Shown one piece after another: positions 56,901 through 64,000 of a stretch of 64,000 nt of DNA. The DNA lies in NCBI GenBank assembly GCA_032207245.1, contig CM063504.1:20163326-20227325 (forward strand). The letters run 5' to 3'. Position 1 is the stretch's first letter; each line of letters starts with the position of its first letter. The notes below the pieces were generated by a model. It worked only from the letters and a program-made list of their open reading frames with translations. It had not been told where the DNA came from and ran no database searches. The position numbers were made by a program, and so were the translations under genes. The stretch comes from Pardosa pseudoannulata. Taxonomy: Eukaryota > Arthropoda > Arachnida > Araneae > Lycosidae.

Positions 56901-57777
56901 GTGGAAGATTAATAACTCGTTTAACCGTAGTTTAACGAATATCAGTGATATAGCTAATAAATTCCGTTATCTTTTACCCTATGGTTTTAATGTTTTATTT
57001 TCTAATTTATAATGCAAAGATCAAAAAGTTAATAGTTTTGTCTTATCTCTTGAAAATACCTCATATAATCACAGGAATATTCAAGAACATCTAGGAATAA
57101 AAGTATAAAAAATATTTATATAAATGAATAACAGCATAGGCAGACATTTTGTTAGGGTGACACTGAGTGCTAGTGAAAATTTTAAAAAGCATCTATAAAG
57201 CTTGTGCTAAAAATGTATAAAATTAATTATTACTATTAACATATAAGCAGCTTTAAATGTTGCAGGGAACTTGTTATAAGATAGTGTGCTTTTTTAAAAA
57301 GTGATAAAAATTATGCGCTTACATACACTTCGAGTAAAAGTCATAGGTACTTTTTTACTAGCTATGTATTCGTGTTTTTTCTGTTATGCAAAAGATTCGA
57401 ATATCATTCAATAGACAGCCTATTTATACTGTACAAAACAATACTTTAAAATTTTAAATAGATTATATATTTCTCTTTCTGAATGTAATATATAATTGAA
57501 GATGAAGCACCTTGGATAAAAATTGAATAGTTTTCTATTTCATAGCTTTGCAGGATTTGTTTTTCTGTTTCTACTAAACAGGACTTCGACAGTTGAATTC
57601 ATAAGATGAAACAAAATAAAACTTATTCTTTATCTCAACAACATATCTTACTTTCTTATGAAATGATATAGGGGGAAGCTTCTCGAGTTGTATCTCTGCC
57701 AATATTTTAATTAAAGAGCTAAAAACAGCTAATCTGGTGACATTGTGAAATGTATTGAATCAGTCGTATTGTTTTCA
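53975..57777. other. No gene seen
   Basis: AT-rich. A G run lies at about 54055-54064. A small imperfect hairpin lies at 55374-55416 (19-bp arms with two mismatches, loop TTGAG). No recognised exon or transposon. Confidence 0.5.
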
Positions 57778-57824
57778 ATGGTCATCAACGAAAAACGCCC
57801 GTGTTCTATAAACGACCCTAAGAA
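57778..57824 (+). CDS. Weak candidate first exon before a perfect donor
   Basis: An ATG opens MVINEKRPCSINDPK plus 2 nt and ends exactly at GTAAGT, the consensus donor, within a locally GC-richer patch. No acceptor-side exon was identified and the peptide is too short to recognise. Chance is quite possible. Confidence 0.2.
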
Positions 57825-58271
57825 GTAAGTTTTGGTGCTTTGTCTCTAAATTTCTAAGTATATTATTAGCTTTTTTAATTAGTAGATGATTTGCTGGTAC
57901 CTATTTTTATCTTTAATTTGTAGTAATTACTACTTGGTTGTAACGATGATTAGATGCGCTATTCCAATATTACAGATTTAAGCAATATGTTATACCATTT
58001 ATGATTCAAATCCCATAGTCCTATCTTTTTCATATATAATTTATTATTTTTATTATTTTCATCAAAAATATATGTGTTTTTGGATTTATAGCAATTTCGG
58101 GTAGACAATATGTGTTTAAAAGTTAAAATGTAACGCCTAGGACGTATTTCCCGGGGATACGTAGCTTTATTAACTATATTTTTCTGTTATTAGCCCCCAT
58201 ATATATATATATATATTTAAACTAAATGGTTTTCAATACTTCTATTACATGATTTATTCGAGTTTATCATA

Positions 58272-58486
58272 GTGTCCTGTAATGAATCTGATTTAGCGTG
58301 CCATAATTGCTCAGGAGGTGCTTTTTATATGCAAATACGCAGGAGTCAACTTAGGCGATGGTGTGTGGAGGCCAGAGATCAGTGTATTTTGCTAGGAGAA
58401 TTTAAAATTGTTGAGATTTATCCGAAGTTGAAAGTCCGTTCAAGAATTTGTTTGATTTGGTTATGGGCAACTGCCAAAATTTTGCA
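58272..58486 (+). pseudogene. Possible Merlin/ISXO2-like transposase fragment
   Basis: The frame reads LACHNCSGGAFYMQIRRSQL, then W and a later LKVRSRICLIWLWA. Merlin transposases of arthropods show C-x2-C-x-G...RRS...W-x-C followed by ...GTFFxxSxLxLxxILxLxYxW near the N-terminus, which this resembles loosely. The DDE core is absent. Assignment is tentative. Confidence 0.3.
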
Positions 58487-58531
58487 AGAAGAGGGCTAAT
58501 GAGATCGAGACCTACTGATTAAAGCCGACAT
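58487..58531 (-). repeat. SINE family A tail fragment, antisense
   Basis: GAGGGCTAATGAGATCGAGACC and then TGATTAAAGCCGAC match the reverse complement of the family A tail and core. Only about 45 bp survive. Confidence 0.55.
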
Positions 58532-59812
58532 ATATGCCAGAGGGCTTACAGTATTTACTGGGGTCTTACAGTATGTAAACAAGAATGCTTTTGCTAATGT
58601 TTTGATAATAAAAATTCGTTTCTATTTTATTTGTATATTTTTGGTTGATTCGGGGATTTTACCTAGGGTGCGATTTGAGCAAAAATTTATCGTATGCCTT
58701 AGATTGGCAATGATGTTAACCGCGAGACCTCTGGAGCTCGTCCTAAACTTATTTTACCATTGACTAACAATAGGGGTAGATCCATAGCGGATTTCAATTA
58801 TTAAAAAAATAATATAGTAACAAATTAAAACTATTCTTCCGAAAAACATAGATTTTTTCATAGGATCATATTTTAAGTTAGCCAAATCTTGAAAAATTAT
58901 CAGAAACTGTGCAATGTCAAGTGAGTGCAAAATAAAAAGAAACAATTTCTTAATTTTATTACTTTGTAATTTCTTGTAAAATTTTGCATCTAAATTATCC
59001 CAATGCATTTTTTAAACAATAACTTTCTTTTTATTCCTGCAGTTTTTGAAATGTTTTAAATTTAAGGACCAATTCTAAAAAAACATTTGTAGTCAGTCAT
59101 AGGTAGTCATCGTCTGAACTCAAGTCTTTAAAAAAATGATTCGATCTCATAAGTAGCTCCTAAAAAGCTTACCAATATTTTTGATCACTTAAAAAGCTCT
59201 TGTAAAATACACCAATTTGTAAGTAAATACATTCTAAAACAACGCAGGTATACTTTTACCAAAACAATAGCCTCAAAATTTGGCCACACCTCTGTATCAT
59301 AGCTTTTAATTGCTTTAGTTGACATTTTTTATTTTTAAAAATCACAGTAGACAATTTTATTACTGTTGGGAATTATTTACAAGGTGTGTTGAAGCTTGAG
59401 GTAAGATACTGATATCCGTGTAGAAAAGGATATGAAGGACATGTAAAATTTTGACAAAAGCAGCAGCACGATAACTGTCTCATCTCGACAATACAAAACA
59501 AGATATTGAGACTTAGGCACCACAAGTGTACGCAGGTAAGTGAGATGTTGAAGAAGAAAGAAAGAATTTTAATTTTAAACTTAAGAAAAAGAAAACAATA
59601 TATACATGTATATATATAAATTGTATTAAAAATACCTACCTAAAAATAGCATATAGAAACATAATGAAAGTTTAAATAAATATTACGATTTAAGTTTGTA
59701 GAATGATATCTAATTATTGCAGGTACGTGCCATCAACAATTGTTCAGGGTAGGCAGATTGTAGAAAATTGTGAACTAGGCTAAAAATAATATATACAGTA
59801 AAATTGCTGTAC
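58532..59812. other. No gene seen
   Basis: AT-rich between the SINE fragment and the hAT target duplication. No recognised exon; the 84-codon minus frame at 58754-59008 matches nothing known to me. Confidence 0.45.
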
Positions 59813-59976
59813 ATTAGCACTAGAGATGTAAAAAACCCCGAATTTTGAAGAGGTGGGAATAAATCCGGGAATTTTGGGAAGAAACCATTTTAACAATGTT
59901 TACATTTATTTTTTCAACAGTGGCTGTTTAAAAACTAGCATATTATTTCTCAGAGATTTTTTTTTACTTATATATA

Positions 59977-60358
59977 TGTAATCGTCCAGGGGACCAACCC
60001 CGAACTTACATTTGAAAACTTCTTTTTAAATTGCCCCTATTATTTTAATCAGCCCGGGCATGCTGGTCTGCCAAGAGTCCGCTAATCGTCTGTTGGAAAG
60101 AAACGCATAGTCGTCGTGGCCAAACGTAATCTTTATTCATCCGATCAAAATTGCACAAAATCCAGAACCGGCACTAAACCGGACGATGTCAGTACGCTTT
60201 CTCTCTAATTAATGCCAACCTTCTGCGAGAGACGGCTAAAACCCGTGTGTGTGAAAATGCTGAGGCAACTGTTTTAATTGCTTATAGAGAGTAACCTTTG
60301 ACTAGAGCCATCTGCTAAAGTGTGGCGTTCCAGATGACTATTATAGCTGATCATTACA
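59977..60358 (-). repeat. Probable solo LTR nested in the hAT element
   Basis: Read on the minus strand it starts TGTAATGATCAGC and ends GGACGATTACA, with TGTAAT/ATTACA termini. A polyadenylation-like GATGAATAAAGATT (60131-60144, minus strand) sits before the final third, as in an LTR R region. It is much GC-richer than its surroundings. No matching 5-bp target duplication was found, so the ends may be off or the insertion rearranged. Confidence 0.5.
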
Positions 60359-60589
60359 GATTTTTACTGGGAGAGTTATAACTTCCTAATTAAAAATGCC
60401 AGTTATATCATTTTCTGTTTTGGGAATCATAGAAAGAATTTCGGTTTGGCTGAAGGAAGGAAAACATCCTCGTTTAAATTGGGTGGCTGGGAAATATGGT
60501 TAACATAAAGAGAAGAAATTTAGATGTAGAATAATGAATGGGGAAAAGGGATAATTTTAAAATAGGTTTTAGGGCTTAGATATTGATAT

Positions 60590-60695
<106 letters not shown>

Positions 60696-61370
60696 GAAAT
60701 AATAGCAATGAGCATTTAAATGATTTTATAGTAGTATTTATGTAATTAATTACCCTGTTAGTCTTATCAAATACATAACTGGTTGCTTCAATTTTAATGG
60801 ATAATATAATAATTATATACATTATTTTTTTTATCATTATTTATTATGTAAATTGCTTTATGCTAAACATCGTTAAATTTAAAATAACAGTTTATTATTT
60901 TTTTGTAATGCATATATCATATAAAGGTGTAATCAAGCGACACTGTTGCATTGTGTTCAATTCCTACACACACACATTATATATATATAGATGTTATTCA
61001 AGAAAAATAATGATTTATGGGTTTTGTAACACTACAGATTTTTGCCTCATATTTATGTAATAATAAATATATTGGATATTTCCCAAACGAAAAATATATT
61101 CATACCTTCATGCTAAACATGATATCTTGCCAGATATAGTTAGTTAATCCCAATTATTCATTTTTTTTCATAGCATATATTAGTTAAATTTTGTGATAAT
61201 ATCAACTTTTGAGGTCTATAACAAAGACAGAAAACAATTGTGGTTGTCATTGTGTCATAGGAATTGGCTACTTCAAAATTCCCATGTTTTGGAAATTTTC
61301 AAAATTCCCTTCCCAAAAAACCCTTTTTTTTCCCCGGGTTTTTTCCACTGCTCACAACTCTAATTAGCAC

Positions 61371-62852
61371 ACAACCTCGGTAACTTTTGGTCACAATGGA
61401 ATAATATTTTTCTTTTTCTTCATGGAAAGAGACTTCCATGGAAACGGAACATATTTTTGCCCTATCACCTCAGCAAATTCCCACTCTCACCATGAGTGGT
61501 CGAATACTCCATGCCTTAATCCCTCACAAAAAATTCTGTCTGGAGAAAACTTCCACCACCTAATAGCAATACTACGTTAGCTCGAATATTGCGAATAAAA
61601 AGGCAGGGTAGAATCGTGCCTACCGTATTCACAAAAAGTAGAATATTTCGCATTTTGTGCATTATAATCATATTAATATTTAATTTTTTTATATATGGGG
61701 CATACTTAGAAATAATTAAAATATGGCCTCTGCAATATTTCGTTAGACACTACCTACCTTGACTAACTAGACGGCACGTCCCGGAATTATTTTATTCATG
61801 AAAAGTGAAAAACTTTTACACAGTACTGTTTATTTATGGTGGAAAATTTAAGGATTAATATAAAAACACCACTTTTTAAATCTTGTTAATGTTGGTTAAC
61901 TTCCAAAGTGTTGCCAAATGAAATTGCTAACAAAGAATATTTTTCATACTGATAGGAGGAAACAGACCTTTACAAACATGGTTATACATATATACGGTTT
62001 TACTGAAAATAAACTCGCACGAGCCAACAAGTATAAAAAGAGATAATTATCGCCCTTTTGGATTGATAGAGGGATATCATTTGGAAGGATCGATTTCTTC
62101 AACGGCCAAACGTACAAAGTTTCAGACTCTATTCAATATGTTTTTCGAGGAACAATGAATCCAATTGGGTTTTCACTTATTATTACAGAACGATTCTCAT
62201 ACATATATATCAGTACACGTACTCTACTTTAGCTTATCAGTGAATCTGAATACGAAATGACTGGTTTGTTTATTTCGCGATTTTGTTCTCGGGTTTTTAA
62301 AACTTATTAATTACTTAAAATTTTTATTTAATTATTCAGATCCTCTACACTCATTATTATTATTAATAATGAAAAACTTAGAACTTTTAAAACGACATCA
62401 TAATCAGTTTTTTTTAAAAATCAATTACCCTTGAAATATTGGTGTTCTAATACCTCTAAACTTATTTTGACTCATTTTCTGAAGCAACGACAAAAGAGTT
62501 GATTAAACTGTGTAGGACGTTTCGGTATAGGTATTCTAGTTTAATACTATACATTTCTGTGCATTTTAAAACAAATTTTCCATTATACCCATTTTAAAGC
62601 GGATTTATAAATGTGACAATGAGTGCTAGTGTTTAGCTTGCACAAGTTTCTAGTAGATCACGAATATTATATTCAAGTGTATGCTATCTTGTCTGAAGAC
62701 GTGTATACAGAAATTGAGCAAATTATAATGTTTTTGAATGCATCTTACAATTTATCTAATGCCATCTAATCTTTTCTCGAGTGTATCGCTATCGAGAAAA
62801 TATTTTTTTAAACCAACTTTACATTTTAGTACAAACATTTTCCAAATTAATA
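61371..62852. other. No assigned gene
   Basis: More balanced base composition at 61420-61620 than the flanks, but no recognised exon. The rest is AT-rich. Confidence 0.45.
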
Positions 62853-63064
62853 TCACACTGTTTGCTTTCGGTTCGGTTTCTTGGCGATTTCTTCATCTTC
62901 ATCTTTTTCTGAAAATTCTGCTGTGCAGGAGACGGATCTGGCCATGGCGACACTTGTTAGGCCATCTACGACGGAAGGACTGGCACAGTTGCTTGTCGTC
63001 TGTGATAATTGCCGTTCTCCGCTTATGGAGCTGGCAAAAGACGGTGTTTTGCTTGCAGCAATAA
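62853..63064 (-). CDS. Candidate terminal coding exon, Ser/Thr-rich with acidic/basic tail
   Basis: On the minus strand an acceptor GTTTTTTATTTGCAG ends at 63065, and about 70 codons run open to a stop at 62853-62855. The peptide contains KTPSFASSISGERQLSQTTS, VVDGLTSVAMARSV, then EKDEDEEIAKKPNRK. The stretch is clearly GC-richer than its flanks and ends with a charged tail, which argues for real coding sequence. A competing plus-strand open frame covers the same bases. No family was recognised and no upstream exon was found before the SINE at 63238. Confidence 0.35.
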
Positions 63065-63237
63065 CTGCAAATAAAAAACAGTTAAACATTTTTATAGTTA
63101 ATGTATATAAAAAAAGAATACATGCATATGAAAAGCAATTAGTCTTCAAATAAGGCAAGACAAAAGTTTCGGATGTGTTAAATACTCTAAACCGTAATTT
63201 GGTCCAAACAGGTAAAACGCTTCTTCAGCATCGGTTT

Positions 63238-63282
63238 AGTTTGGTATGAAGGCTAGTGAGACAGGGGCTACTGCTTACGAGG
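63238..63282 (-). repeat. SINE family A tail fragment, antisense
   Basis: TTTGGTATGAAGGCTAGTGAGAC, then GGGGCTACTGCTTAC matches the reverse complement of the family A tail (GTAGCAGTA-like core and GTCTCATTAGCC). Confidence 0.5.
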
Positions 63283-63369
63283 AGGCAGAGACCTATTTAC
63301 AGGGCCAAGTTCGGCACTTTGGTCTCGGAGTATACCAGTTCGTAGCCATTTGTTTCTAAGTAGGCTTAA

Positions 63370-63603
63370 CCCTTTCGTGGGCCATTTATTTCTCACTCCA
63401 CGTTTCTAAACTTTCAAAACAGAGCTGCTAATTTTATTCAATCGATCGAACAATTGATGGCAGTGCAAAACCGAAGCGGGAATCAGTCTTCCCGTCGTTT
63501 CAATAACAAGACCAATATATTATAATGAGTTTTGCGCTTCCCACAGGTGTACTTTGTAAGATCGTGTGGGTGGGAAGTAATTTTCCCATGGCCCACGAAA
63601 GGG
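63370..63603. mobile_element. piggyBac-type MITE, 234 bp
   Basis: The left end CCCTTTCGTGGGCCAT and the right end ATGGCCCACGAAAGGG are perfect 16-bp inverted repeats, flanked by TTAA on both sides (63366-63369 and 63604-63607). TTAA target sites with CCC-starting termini define piggyBac elements. There is no coding capacity. The perfect termini suggest it is not very old. Confidence 0.9.
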
Positions 63604-63720
63604 TTAAAGGGCTCGAGGTGGTTTACTGAACAATGTGCGGGACTTTTAGGGAGGAGTTCTATTTTGAGCATAGTAGGCACACTAAATACCTCCCTCTACA
63701 CTCAGAAAACGTACAGGTTA

Positions 63721-63774
63721 AATCTGTGGGTCTGGATGTCCCATCCAGAGAAGGGACATCCAAATCCACAGATT
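63721..63774 (+). repeat. 22-bp-arm hairpin near the MITE
   Basis: Left arm 63721-63742 and right arm 63753-63774 are complementary except for two positions (one a G-U wobble in plus-strand RNA), with loop ATCCAGAGAA. It could be a fold-back repeat or an expressed stem-loop such as a microRNA precursor, although the loop is short for one. Confidence 0.55.
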
Positions 63775-64000
63775 CACGTCCCTTGTCTGGAAGCCTTTTG
63801 GCTTATGTAATATTATTCTTTGTAAAATATTTTAATGTTTTTGTTGATTGTGGATATGAATATCTCTTTCCCTTCCTGTGGCTTCGGCGGTTGTTAACCT
63901 TTATGATTCGCCGTGGGAGTGAGTGTTATCTGTTATCTGTCCCTTCTTTGGAAGAGAGATACGAAATCTATATCAAAAATTTCTTCTTCCTTAGGAGAAT

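Noticed and set aside
62738..63064. Plus-strand 108-codon frame
   Set aside because: The minus-strand exon has a better acceptor and tail; the plus-strand frame has no supporting signal, though it is not excluded.

Overview
This is an AT-rich eukaryotic nuclear window, almost certainly from an arthropod and probably an arachnid (spider-like). The reasons are short intron-split genes, long AT/CA microsatellites, many copies of a tRNA-derived SINE with a fixed 3' tail, and a mix of BEL/Pao, gypsy, mariner, pogo/Tigger, hAT and piggyBac remnants. The arachnid call is inference from repeat style, not a database match. One assembly gap of exactly 100 N lies at 6001-6100.

Confident host genes are few. 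Two minus-strand tRNA genes, tRNA-Phe(GAA) and tRNA-Asp(GTC), lie 10 bp apart at 19286-19440 and share one oligo-T terminator. A two-exon TRIAP1/Mdm35 homologue (minus, 27493-30918) encodes a twin-CX9C mitochondrial intermembrane-space protein. A six-exon PRKRIP1 homologue (plus, 33696-40302) encodes a dsRNA-binding, spliceosome-associated protein. The two protein genes are divergent, about 2.8 kb apart, with three long AT microsatellites between them. Weaker host candidates are a multi-exon minus-strand gene at 6708-8217, a signal-peptide-like first exon at 15636-15694, possible terminal exons at 25529-25642 and 62853-63064, and a short exon at 57778-57824.

Layout. 0-6 kb: SINEs of at least three tRNA-like families and a possible solo LTR. 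6-14 kb: candidate gene, then a young BEL/Pao element (8528-13039; LTRs identical by eye, 5-bp target duplication) that split an older interspersed repeat. 14-19 kb: THAP zinc-finger fragment, microsatellites and a hAT element with 8-bp target duplication. 19-25 kb: tRNA pair, a non-autonomous DNA transposon and a Tigger-like element. 25-41 kb: TRIAP1 and PRKRIP1. 42-46 kb: hAT relics. 45.6-50.5 kb: a decayed C2H2 zinc-finger array split by a broken gypsy element. 52.4-54 kb: tandem duplication, a near-perfect hairpin and a dead mariner. 58-61.4 kb: a Merlin-like scrap and a hAT element with 8-bp target duplication carrying a nested LTR. 63-64 kb: a 234-bp piggyBac-type MITE and a hairpin.

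The genes do not form a pathway. The main theme is nested transposon history around two conserved housekeeping genes. The most unusual object is the BEL/Pao element: it has identical LTRs and a 922-codon open frame, yet it has lost the RT motif A/B region, part of RT/RNase H and the whole integrase core by deletions that all kept the reading frame.
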